Source: Sansalvadorimonas sp965221135 (lineage in GTDB: Bacteria; Pseudomonadota; Gammaproteobacteria; Pseudomonadales; Endozoicomonadaceae). From it: DNA of 64,000 bases. Numbering within the stretch: the stretch's first letter is position 1; every line of letters starts with the position of its first letter. The notes beneath the pieces were generated by a model. It worked only from the letters and a program-made list of their open reading frames with translations. It was not told the origin of the DNA and made no database searches. Location: NCBI GenBank assembly GCA_965221135.1, contig CBDCRZ010000121.1:1078056-1142055 (forward strand), read 5' to 3'. Below are positions 8,901 through 17,090 of the stretch, piece by piece. The position numbers were made by a program, and so were the translations under genes.

Positions 8901-10737
8901 GATGCGGTTCCTCCTGAATACCCTTATTACTTTTAGCGACTGCGTGCCCCGTTCTGACAACGTCCTCGCGGTTCCATTGCTGCCACTGACTGATAAAAGA
9001 CTGGAACTGAGTATTGCAGGCTACAAGCTCGGCATGACTGCCATAACCGGACACACGCCCCTTATCCAGCATCAAAATCTGATCTGCCTGGTTCAGGCTT
9101 TCATAACGATGGCTAACGGTAATCGTCGTACGATTTTCAGAAGCTTTATGAATGGCATCTGTAACAATATCTGCACTATGGGCATCAAGGCTGGCCGTGG
9201 GTTCATCCAGAACAAGCAACTGGAAGTCCACCAGCAGTGCTCGTGCCAGTGCCACACGTTGAGCCTGCCCGACCGACAGGCCGGAAGCATCATCCCCCAC
9301 CCTGCTGTCCAACCCTTGAGGCAGACGATGAAGAAATTCATCAAGATGCGCCGCCTCGCATACTCTTTCTATTTGTGCTGCGGTGGCGGATGGGTTGGAG
9401 AGTGCAATATTCTCCCGCAGGCTGCCGTAAAACAGCCGGGGATTCTGACCCAGCCAGGCAATATGACTGCGCCAGCTGGCCAGATTCAATGAAGACAGCT
9501 CAATACCATTAATAATCACCTGCCCCTGATAGGGCATAAACCCCAGCAGCACATTCAGCAGAGTGGTTTTTCCGGCACCGGATTCCCCGACTATCGCCAG
9601 TTTTTGCCCGGCATCTACAGAGAAAGAGACACTATCGAGAATGCGACGACCATTCGCGGCTTCCACCGTCACATTATCAAAACGCAGGGTTGCCGCAGCC
9701 TGTGGTGGACAACTATTGCAGGCGCCTTCGTCAACGAGCACATGCTTCTGGGCCAGAAAGGCCTCAATCTCATCCGCCGCACCCACAGCATCCGCCCGGG
9801 CATGGTAATAGGTGCCCAGCTCACGTAATGGCAGATAATATTCTGGGGCCAGCAACAGCAGAAACAGGCCGGTAAACAAGGTTAAAGAGGAACTCCAGAA
9901 GCCGAACTCCAGATACCCGAGATAGCTCATCCCCAGATACACCGCCGTCATGGCTATAGAGATCGCAGTAAAGAACTCCAGCACCGTGGAGGAGAGAAAC
10001 GCCAGACGCAACACCTGCATGGTCTTTTCACGAAAGGATTCCGCCGCACCTTCAATGGCTGCGGCCTCTGCAGCACCCCGGTCAAACAGGCGCAGTGTCG
10101 GTAAGCCCTGCAGACGATCCAGAAAGTGTGCACTCAGTCGGGACAGAGCCTGAACATTACGATGACTGGCAGCCGCTGCACGGTTTCCCACAAGTATCAT
10201 AAACATCACAATAAGAGGGGCTGTGCCCAGCAGAATCAGCGCCACCACCCAACTAAAGGGCAGTACCAGCAGCAAGGTCAGAATCGGTAGAATACCCACC
10301 AGTTTCATCTGGGGCAGATAGCGGGCGTAGTAGTCCTGAAGCTTATCGACCTGTTCCATCAACAAAGTCAGCCAACTTCCGGAAGACCGTTCAGCCAGAA
10401 TCACAGGGCCACGTTCTGCGATGGTCGTCAGCAACTCCTGCCGAAGCTGCTGCCTGACCTGCTCACCGGCACGCTGCCCGGCCAGCTCCCTTCCCCGGGC
10501 GCAAAGGGATTTCAAAGCCACTGTGACCGGCAGGGCAATAAACGGGGCGATAAGCGACTCTACCGACTGCCCTCCCATCACCAGACGATCAATAATCCAG
10601 GCCAGCAGTGCCGCCTGCACTACCACCAGCAGATAGTGCCCACACCCCAGTAGCACCGTCTGTCGCAAAGCCGGGGCTACCGCCTGTTGACGGCCAAGCA
10701 ACCACGCCAGTACTTCCTTTTCCCGAGCTTTTTCCAT
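8893..10737 (-). CDS. cydD: heterodimeric ABC transporter CydDC, subunit CydD
   Basis: Partner of CydC, 614 aa. The N-terminus MEKAREKEVLAWLLGRQQ resembles the Escherichia coli CydD start, which selects the ATG at 10737 over a TTG at 10767. A transmembrane domain is followed by a nucleotide-binding domain with Walker A GESGAGKTT, signature LSVGQAQRVALARAL and Walker B LLVLDEPTASLD. It is first in the cydDC operon and divergent from trmJ, so its promoter lies in the about 185 bases before 10923. Confidence 0.93.
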   Translation of the reverse strand: MEKAREKEVLAWLLGRQQAVAPALRQTVLLGCGHYLLVVVQAALLAWIIDRLVMGGQSVESLIAPFIALPVTVALKSLCARGRELAGQRAGEQVRQQLRQELLTTIAERGPVILAERSSGSWLTLLMEQVDKLQDYYARYLPQMKLVGILPILTLLLVLPFSWVVALILLGTAPLIVMFMILVGNRAAAASHRNVQALSRLSAHFLDRLQGLPTLRLFDRGAAEAAAIEGAAESFREKTMQVLRLAFLSSTVLEFFTAISIAMTAVYLGMSYLGYLEFGFWSSSLTLFTGLFLLLLAPEYYLPLRELGTYYHARADAVGAADEIEAFLAQKHVLVDEGACNSCPPQAAATLRFDNVTVEAANGRRILDSVSFSVDAGQKLAIVGESGAGKTTLLNVLLGFMPYQGQVIINGIELSSLNLASWRSHIAWLGQNPRLFYGSLRENIALSNPSATAAQIERVCEAAHLDEFLHRLPQGLDSRVGDDASGLSVGQAQRVALARALLVDFQLLVLDEPTASLDAHSADIVTDAIHKASENRTTITVSHRYESLNQADQILMLDKGRVSGYGSHAELVACNTQFQSFISQWQQWNREDVVRTGHAVAKSNKGIQEEPHHG

Positions 10738-10922
10738 TAAATACCTATCCGGTCGGACAAGAAACAATTTGCCGGCATTGTACGCGCACTACGGGTAAAT
10801 TTCTTTGTTTATATCTCTCTGAAAATCATTATCAGAAGCATTCTTATAACTTTCTTAAAAGCATTCACAAAAAAAGTCTTTATAATCCGCTGCTGATTCT
10901 GTCTTACCGGCCCTTCCTCTTT

Positions 10923-11687
10923 ATGCTGAACTCCATTCGTATTGTTATGCTTCGCACCTGGCATCCCGGAAACATTGGCTCCGCCCTGCGCGCCATGAAA
11001 ACCATGGGGCTGACCCGACTGATTCTGGTAGAGCCCAACCAATGGCCCCACGAAGATGCCACCACCATGGCCGCCGGTGCCGGCGATATGCTGGAGAATG
11101 TTGAAGTGGTGAACTCGCTGGAAGAGGCGATCGACGGCTGTAATCTTGTGGTAGGCACATCAGCCCGCAGCCGCAGCTTTCCCTGGCCAATGCTCACCGC
11201 CCGCCGCTGTGGGGAACAACTGGTGAAAGAAGCCCGGACCGGCGAAGTGGCACTGGTGTTCGGGCAGGAAACCTCCGGTATGACCAATGAAGAGCTGCAA
11301 CAGTGCCACTTTCATGTGTCTGTGGATGCCAACCCGGATTACCCGGTACTCAATGTAGCCTCAGCCATACAGATTCTCTGTTATGAAATCCGTCAGGCCT
11401 ACCTTGCTCAGAGCGCGACAGAGGGCTCCGCAACAGAGGAATCAAAGGAGCCAAAAGAAGACAGTGTGCCCTACCCCGACACCCGGCAGATGGAACAGTT
11501 CTACGAACAGCTGGAACTCGCACTGGGGGATATTCAGTTTATTATTCGCCAGCACCCCGGAAAGATTATGACCAAACTGAGAAGGCTGTTTAACCGGGCA
11601 AGACCGGAGCAGGAAGAGATGAATATATTGCGGGGAGTTTTGAGTCGGGTTCGGCAGAATGCTAAATCGAATCAGGAATCACAATAA
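10923..11687 (+). CDS. trmJ: tRNA (cytidine/uridine-2'-O-)-methyltransferase TrmJ
   Basis: SPOUT-class methyltransferase that 2'-O-methylates position 32 of the tRNA anticodon loop using SAM. The 254-aa product shows the family blocks MLRTWHPGNIGSALRAMKTM near the N-terminus, VFGQETSGMTNEEL (motif 2) and YPVLNVASAIQILCYEI (motif 3, the knotted SAM site). The frame is open much further upstream, but that part overlaps cydD antisense; homology and length (246 aa in E. coli) place the start at the ATG at 10923. A linker of acidic and Lys residues (about 165-185) precedes the C-terminal helical part. Confidence 0.92.
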   Translation: MLNSIRIVMLRTWHPGNIGSALRAMKTMGLTRLILVEPNQWPHEDATTMAAGAGDMLENVEVVNSLEEAIDGCNLVVGTSARSRSFPWPMLTARRCGEQLVKEARTGEVALVFGQETSGMTNEELQQCHFHVSVDANPDYPVLNVASAIQILCYEIRQAYLAQSATEGSATEESKEPKEDSVPYPDTRQMEQFYEQLELALGDIQFIIRQHPGKIMTKLRRLFNRARPEQEEMNILRGVLSRVRQNAKSNQESQ

Positions 11688-11819
11688 TCAAGCCAGTGGC
11701 CCGATGTTTCTAATACTGGAAAATAAAGCACTATCTTCCAGTATTGACTCAATCAAACCACTAACCACAATCAACCCCATATCTAGCGTCCTGACCACTC
11801 GATATCTATAAGACAGTGT

Positions 11820-11906
11820 CTGAATGCATGTTTTCAAAAGCCATGGATGGCCTGAGAACGCTTCAGGGCAGGGACAGCCCTGTCGGCGCGGAAAACATGC
11901 ACTCAG
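11820..11906. repeat. 87-bp palindromic intergenic element with nested hairpins
   Basis: The outer arms (11820-11835 and 11891-11906) pair over 16 bp with a single mismatch (CTGAATGCATGTTTTC against its near-complement). Between them sit three smaller hairpins: GCCAT/ATGGC, CTGA/TCAG and CAGGGC/GCCCTG. It lies between the convergent ends of trmJ and the XRE regulator. The multi-branched fold could be an intergenic repeat family, a terminator-like RNA structure or a mobile hairpin element. Only one copy was seen in the window. Confidence 0.6.
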
Positions 11907-11937
11907 GCACAGGCTGAACGCAAATCGCCCCCCAACC

Positions 11938-12873
11938 TCAGGACGGCAAAAGCTTCCTCAGGCCTGGGTCTTCCAGGATATGCGCCAGCTGCGCCGCATA
12001 GGTCACAAACTTCACTTCACGCCCCTGGTAACGCACCGCACCATTAGGAACGGGTGGACCCACCTCGCAGGGTTCCAGATGGAAAGAGCGAGCCAACCGA
12101 GTGCCATCACTGGTCGCACACAAACCACCAATATGATTCACATGATCATAATGCCGGCCCAGATAACTGATGATTTCCATAATCAGTCGCCCGGCCGCCA
12201 TACGGCTTGAGCCGTACAAAGAGTAAATGTACAGGCAGTGAGGCTCATGGGGTGAAACAATATCATCCAGACCAATAGATGCTTCTTCACGTCGGGCATG
12301 TATCAGCTGCCAGAACACCTCTTCCTTGAGTGGCAGCGCAATCACATGACCAAAGTAATGACCATGTTTACACACCGCCATACTCATACGGTTACAACGC
12401 CCCAGCCAACCGGTCATACGGCTCTTATCCACCGGTACCATACTGTCATAAATGGCATTATCGTACTCCAGAATCATATCCAGAAACTTCTGGTGCTCTG
12501 CATCACCAGTCAGGTTTTCAAGACGATACTGGCTGCCACGCACCTCAGGAAAGGTACCAACCTTATGTCCCAGCTTGGGGGAATTCAGGTAGTGGCGTGT
12601 TAAATATTCCAGTGACTGTGTCGGTGTCATAACCTGCGAGCGACTGGAACGAAACGGAAAAATTTTCTCTGCATCATCATCAAAGTAAGAAATAACCTGT
12701 CTCTGCCTTTCCCCGGTGGGTTCGGTTGTTGCCCGCTCCCAACGGCTGATGGTGACGGAGTCTATTCCCGACAACACTTGTGAGTAACATGACAGAGCCA
12801 TAGCCAGTCGATCCTGAGTAAGCCCCGACTCTTTGCGTCGCTTTTTCAGATAGGACCCGAAATTTTCAAGCAT
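11938..12873 (-). CDS. XRE-family transcriptional regulator with unknown C-terminal domain
   Basis: The 311-aa product starts with a helix-turn-helix of the XRE/Cro type (about residues 5-65: YLKKRRKESGLTQDRLAMAL then VTISRWERATTEPTGERQRQ), so it should bind DNA in the cytoplasm. The following 230 residues form a soluble domain with blocks such as RMSMAVCKHGHYFGHVIALP and SRMAAGRLIMEIISYLGRHY, which recall an acyltransferase-like fold but could not be assigned. Such architecture suggests a ligand-sensing repressor or activator. The target is unknown. It has a long upstream region (about 590 bases). Confidence 0.8.
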   Translation of the reverse strand: MLENFGSYLKKRRKESGLTQDRLAMALSCYSQVLSGIDSVTISRWERATTEPTGERQRQVISYFDDDAEKIFPFRSSRSQVMTPTQSLEYLTRHYLNSPKLGHKVGTFPEVRGSQYRLENLTGDAEHQKFLDMILEYDNAIYDSMVPVDKSRMTGWLGRCNRMSMAVCKHGHYFGHVIALPLKEEVFWQLIHARREEASIGLDDIVSPHEPHCLYIYSLYGSSRMAAGRLIMEIISYLGRHYDHVNHIGGLCATSDGTRLARSFHLEPCEVGPPVPNGAVRYQGREVKFVTYAAQLAHILEDPGLRKLLPS

Positions 12874-13464
12874 GGGTACTGCCCTTCTCTTTCGTTATTA
12901 CTGAAGACCATTTTCCAGGTCAGTCTGTAAGCACGGCCTACCTGACCAGTGCTCTACTTGCTACCTCTTATCTGAGATTATTATTTTGGAACACAGCGCA
13001 ATCAGATAAGCATCTGCCTCTATAGTGAACTAGGCATAAACAAAAACATTGTCTTATGCCAAGAAATGCCTTCCTTTTTTGAAGTCGAATAAGTGATTTA
13101 CACAGACAAAACACTTACACCAAAACAAAAAAAGACAGAAACAAGCAGATACAACCAAAGCGCTCGCACTAGCCTCACATTCCAACAGGTGAGGGTAAAA
13201 GTTAGCTGTTGTCCTCTTTCAACGTGTTTTTTCTGTTAGCTCGTTCTATTCCAGTCGATTGTTTCCAGTGCCACCAAACCCCGAAAAAACCACCGGACAT
13301 TATTTGGTTTGTTGGGCTATGCAGCACTAGACACGACCTGACAGCTCAAATGAGTCCCGACACAGGGTGCGAATAGCTGACAAAGCTGTTAGGCAGGGTT
13401 AGACAAACCTTTTCCCGGATGACTTGTCTCATGCTGTTGAGGTTTATGACAGAGATGAAACCCT
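12874..13464. other. intergenic region upstream of duplicated ankyrin genes
   Basis: About 590 AT-rich bases without a supported gene. The last part (about 13390-13464) closely resembles the sequence in front of the second ankyrin copy (about 14435-14514), including the shared phrase GACTTGTCTC followed by a near-identical leader. The duplication therefore includes the promoter/leader. Confidence 0.6.
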
Positions 13465-14371
13465 ATGGATGGCGCCAGTATACAAAACATAGCCCTGACA
13501 CGTTCAGTAAGGGCACCACTCAAAAGCAGAGCGCCGTCTGCTCATTCGACGGCCGACAAAGCCTTTCGTCGTAATGTTAAGTGTCACCGGAAAGCGCTGG
13601 CTAATAAAAAACGCCTGCCGTTTTTCAGTAAGAAAACCACATACTGGAGCCTGACCGCCAGACGCCGAAAGGCTGACCAGCATGCTTGTGCTCTCTTGCA
13701 GGCCATCGACTATACAATTGGCTATAACCATGGGAGCCAATGTCAATATTCAAGATTCTCCAGGCCAAACAGCAATATCGAAAGCCATGAATTTAACGCG
13801 CGGGAGTTGCCATAACGAAGCCATCAGGGTTTTGGTTCGGGCAGGGGGGAATATTGTACATGGAAGCTGGTCAGGTTTTAGTCACGGCGGGTTACTGGGA
13901 AGTCTGGTTGCCATGGGCCATGTATCCAGAGGTGTAAAAAGTCTGGCTGTGTGTAGCTGGTTGCGTAAAAATTCGCTACAGGCATGCAGGAAGCTCAGAA
14001 GTTATGATATGAATTCACTGTTGCATATGCATGCCTGTCAGCTTCATAACTTCCATGGAATCCAGATCCTGCTCTGGTATGGCGTACAGGCCACAGATGT
14101 GGGTATCAACATAGCGGATGGGTCTGTGCAGGATGTTTTCAGCAAAGGCATCTCAACACCCTGGTCGTTAAAGGATCTCTGTGCCCGGCAGGTATTGTTA
14201 TCCATGAACGACATCACTATGGACTGCTTTTCCCGACTGCCAATCCCCTGTGGAGTTAAAAGACAATTAGCGGTAACGGTAGGCATTCCGGAAGACGAGA
14301 TTCGGGCAGCTATCCCAACTGCGGTGAAAGGCACAACTTTCTCCAGCTACATCGACGCTGCTGCTGAATGA
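13465..14371 (+). pseudogene. first copy of duplicated ankyrin-like gene, internally deleted and frameshifted
   Basis: The first frame (13465-13815, MDGASIQNIALTRSV...) matches the N-terminus of the intact neighbour (MDRSTVQGTALTPSV...) up to the residues LLQ. The match then jumps frame: 13706 onward (STIQLAITMGANVNIQD) equals the neighbour's STIRLVIAKGADVNVID and continues to FSSYIDAAAE at 14371. Comparing anchors (13701 and 13706 here, 14742 and 15343 there), about 596 nt are missing, a length not divisible by three. The product would be a truncated N-terminal peptide, or a 229-aa C-terminal piece if the internal ATG at 13682 were used. Confidence 0.85.
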
Positions 14372-14401
14372 CGCTGCTGCTGAATGACGCTACTGCAGAA
14401 T
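14354..14401 (+). repeat. three 16-bp tandem repeats at the pseudogene end
   Basis: Two perfect copies of GACGCTGCTGCTGAAT followed by a third with two changes. The stop codon of the pseudogene lies across the first junction, so copy-number changes would alter the C-terminus. Confidence 0.85.
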
Positions 14402-14514
14402 AAAGCACCTGCATAGTGTTTGAATGTCTGGCAACACTGTTAGGCCGGGTCAGCAAACCTTTCATTGAATGACTTGTCTCTTGTTGTTGAGGTTTACGAA
14501 AGAGACACAACCCC

Positions 14515-16113
14515 ATGGATAGATCCACTGTACAAGGCACAGCCCTGACACCTTCAGTAAGGGCACGACTTAAAAGCAGAAAACCGTCAACCTGTGTGAA
14601 GGCTTTTAGCCGCACTATCAAACATGCCAGGCATTGGGCTGCTGATAAAAAACGGTTAATACTCACCAGAAAACAAACCACATCCGGGATACAGGTGTCC
14701 CGACGCAAGCGGGCTTGCCGTGAAGCCTGTGACCTGTTGCAAAGATCTATGGATTCCCGGGACTACAGGGTTTTCGGGACAATAAGAAAACCGTCCCTGC
14801 GCCGGGATCTGCAAAAATGTTTTTTACATGGCGCCCGGACAACAGACATTCCCCAAAAATTTCGCAGTCTGGCATTGAAGGCACTCAAAAGGTGTGTCCT
14901 GACAGCATCTTTAAAACCTTCCCGGAGCACCACCAGGAACAGTACCCAAAGCTCTTCTCATAAAGCATCCCCAACAGGCCCGCAACTGCATTTACTGACA
15001 CTCATGCTTCACAGTGGACAGAAAGTTATAGAGTCACGTAAGCCTTCATGGTTGGAGCATAAAAACCTTGCTCAAGGAGAGTTTTTGATAAATGATAAGT
15101 TGCTTGAGCTAATTCTGCGATATTGGCCTTATGAATGTGAGACAGGAAAAAATCCCTCCGTTATTGAACAAGCACTATTGAACTCAGAGGCGTTGAAAGA
15201 AAGGCTCTTATCTCAGGCCGTTGCCATAACAGGCCATATAGATAAAATTTATGTGGCCACCATTCCGAGTGTTGATCAAACGTATGTGACCCCACTGCTT
15301 CATGCTTTGGTGACACCTGCTGCAGGTCCTGCAGCCAGTCTCTCGACCATTCGGCTGGTTATAGCCAAGGGCGCTGATGTTAATGTTATAGATGCGGAAG
15401 GCCAAACAGCGTTATGGAAATCCCTGACTTCACGTCGCAGGCGCAGGCACTGCGATAGCGAAACCATCAGGGTTTTGATTCAGGCAGGAGCGAAGATTGA
15501 AAAGCCTTTTGAACTCTTTGATGAAGTACTACGAACACTGGTTTCCAAACAATCTGTGTCGGGCGATGTAAAAAGTCTGGCTGTTTGTACATGGTTGCGA
15601 AAAAATTCGTTATACAAACTCAGAATGTTTAATAATCGAAAGAGCCGTGTAGAATCTTTGGATCCCTTCCACCTCTTTGGCATGTATATTCTAAGCAGAT
15701 TCTGCAGTATCCTGGCAGAAGGCTCAAAACTGGATTTATGCGTCAGTCATAATGACTTCAGCGGAACCAAAGTCTTGCTCTGGTATGGCGTACCGGCAAC
15801 AGATGTGGTTATCGACAAAGTGCCACGGGGGCCAGTGAAGGATGCATTACTCAAAAGAATCTCAAAACCCTTGTCGTTGAAAAAACTGTGTGCCCGACAA
15901 ATATTGTTATCCATGAAAGATCTCACCATGGACAGCTTTTCCAGCCTTACAACCCCTCCCCGCGTCAATAGGCGACTAGCGGCGACCGTAGGCTTTTCTA
16001 AAGACGAAATTAGAGCGATGATACCAACGACTGAGGAAAACACAAATTTCTCCAGCTACATAGATACTACGACTCCGGAAAAGCTTGTCGTGGTGAATCC
16101 ATCAGGCTTTTAA
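14515..16113 (+). CDS. ankyrin-like protein, intact copy, 532 aa
   Basis: Intact member of the tandem pair. The N-terminal about 130 residues are very basic (many Arg/Lys and Ser), followed by a middle region of unknown fold. Ankyrin-type repeats lie at about residues 270-330 (TIRLVIAKGADVNVIDAEGQ and SETIRVLIQAGAKIE). The C-terminal domain (KVLLWYGVPATD, LCARQILLSMKDLTMDSF) is shared with the broken copy and may contain divergent repeats. No signal peptide or membrane segment is visible. Ankyrin proteins are expanded in host-associated bacteria and often act on host proteins; that role here is inference. Confidence 0.8.
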   Translation: MDRSTVQGTALTPSVRARLKSRKPSTCVKAFSRTIKHARHWAADKKRLILTRKQTTSGIQVSRRKRACREACDLLQRSMDSRDYRVFGTIRKPSLRRDLQKCFLHGARTTDIPQKFRSLALKALKRCVLTASLKPSRSTTRNSTQSSSHKASPTGPQLHLLTLMLHSGQKVIESRKPSWLEHKNLAQGEFLINDKLLELILRYWPYECETGKNPSVIEQALLNSEALKERLLSQAVAITGHIDKIYVATIPSVDQTYVTPLLHALVTPAAGPAASLSTIRLVIAKGADVNVIDAEGQTALWKSLTSRRRRRHCDSETIRVLIQAGAKIEKPFELFDEVLRTLVSKQSVSGDVKSLAVCTWLRKNSLYKLRMFNNRKSRVESLDPFHLFGMYILSRFCSILAEGSKLDLCVSHNDFSGTKVLLWYGVPATDVVIDKVPRGPVKDALLKRISKPLSLKKLCARQILLSMKDLTMDSFSSLTTPPRVNRRLAATVGFSKDEIRAMIPTTEENTNFSSYIDTTTPEKLVVVNPSGF

Positions 16114-16258
16114 CAGACGTTATCTCAAGCGAAGCCGTGTCCGTTCAAAGGACGTTTTTAGGGGCGGGCTCCGCACCTTCATTCAATTCTTTAATGAGAC
16201 AATGACCAAACCCTTCAAATGGACTTACAAGGGCAGGCCATTACAAGCATGGTTTGGT

Positions 16259-17086
16259 TTAGTTTTTTGGACTATGCAGCTCTAGTCTCTTGGCCTTATC
16301 CCAAAGGGCATCCAGTTCCTCGAGAGTACAGTCTTCCATAGCACGTCCCTGGGCGGCAATAGACGCTTCAATAAAAGAAAAACGACGGCAGAACTTTTCA
16401 TTGCAACCACGGACAGACTGTTCCGCATCCACCTTAAGGTGACGGGCAAGGTTGGTTGCCGCAAACAGAAAGTCGCCGACTTCATCCGCAACGGCTTCCT
16501 GGTTGCCCTGCTCCATCGCTTCTTCTATCTCGGCAATCTCTTCCTTTAACTTGTCGATCACTGGTTGCACATCGGGCCAGTCAAAGTTAACCCTGGCGGC
16601 AACATCCTGCAGTTTCTGCGCCCGAACCAGAGCTGGCAGATTTACCTGCACAGAATCCAGTAGAGACTCAGATGCGTTATGAGTTTGTTTCTCTTCTGCT
16701 TTTATCTGCTCCCAACTGGCTCGCACCTCCTCGATTGAGGGCTCAGCCTTTGCGTGTTCTGCAGAAAAAATATGAGGGTGACGTCGTACCAGCTTTGCCA
16801 CCAGCCCATTCACAACATCAGAGAAATCAAACTGGTTCTGCTCACTGGCCATCTGGGCGTGATAGACAACCTGAAACAGCAGGTCGCCCAGCTCTTCTTT
16901 GAGATGCACCAGGTCATTCCGCTCAATGGCATCCACCACCTCAAAAGCTTCTTCGAGTGTGTAAGGTGCAATCGTACGAAAGGTCTGGGTTTTATCCCAG
17001 GGGCAACCTGTCTGCGGATCACGCAGACGGGCCATCACGGATAAAAGATCCGCCAGTGAGTGCTTAACCCCGGAAGAATCCGCCAT
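16259..17086 (-). CDS. mazG: nucleoside triphosphate pyrophosphohydrolase MazG
   Basis: Hydrolyses (d)NTPs to NMP and pyrophosphate and can lower ppGpp in E. coli. The 275-aa protein has the two all-alpha MazG halves. The N-terminal half shows CPWDKTQTFRTIAPYTLEEA and the metal-binding EELGDLLFQVVYHAQ helix; the C-terminal half has EEIAEIEEA and DEVGDFLFAATNLARHL. It starts four bases after the relA stop and is the last gene of the rlmD-relA-mazG operon. Confidence 0.95.
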   Translation of the reverse strand: MADSSGVKHSLADLLSVMARLRDPQTGCPWDKTQTFRTIAPYTLEEAFEVVDAIERNDLVHLKEELGDLLFQVVYHAQMASEQNQFDFSDVVNGLVAKLVRRHPHIFSAEHAKAEPSIEEVRASWEQIKAEEKQTHNASESLLDSVQVNLPALVRAQKLQDVAARVNFDWPDVQPVIDKLKEEIAEIEEAMEQGNQEAVADEVGDFLFAATNLARHLKVDAEQSVRGCNEKFCRRFSFIEASIAAQGRAMEDCTLEELDALWDKAKRLELHSPKN

Positions 17087-17090
17087 AAGA

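Noticed and set aside
10608..10922. upstream extension of the trmJ frame
   Set aside because: It is antisense to cydD and unlike TrmJ; homology and length place the start at 10923.
11824..12210. 128-codon plus-strand frame
   Set aside because: Overlaps the palindromic element and runs antisense into the XRE regulator; no ribosome-binding site or domain.
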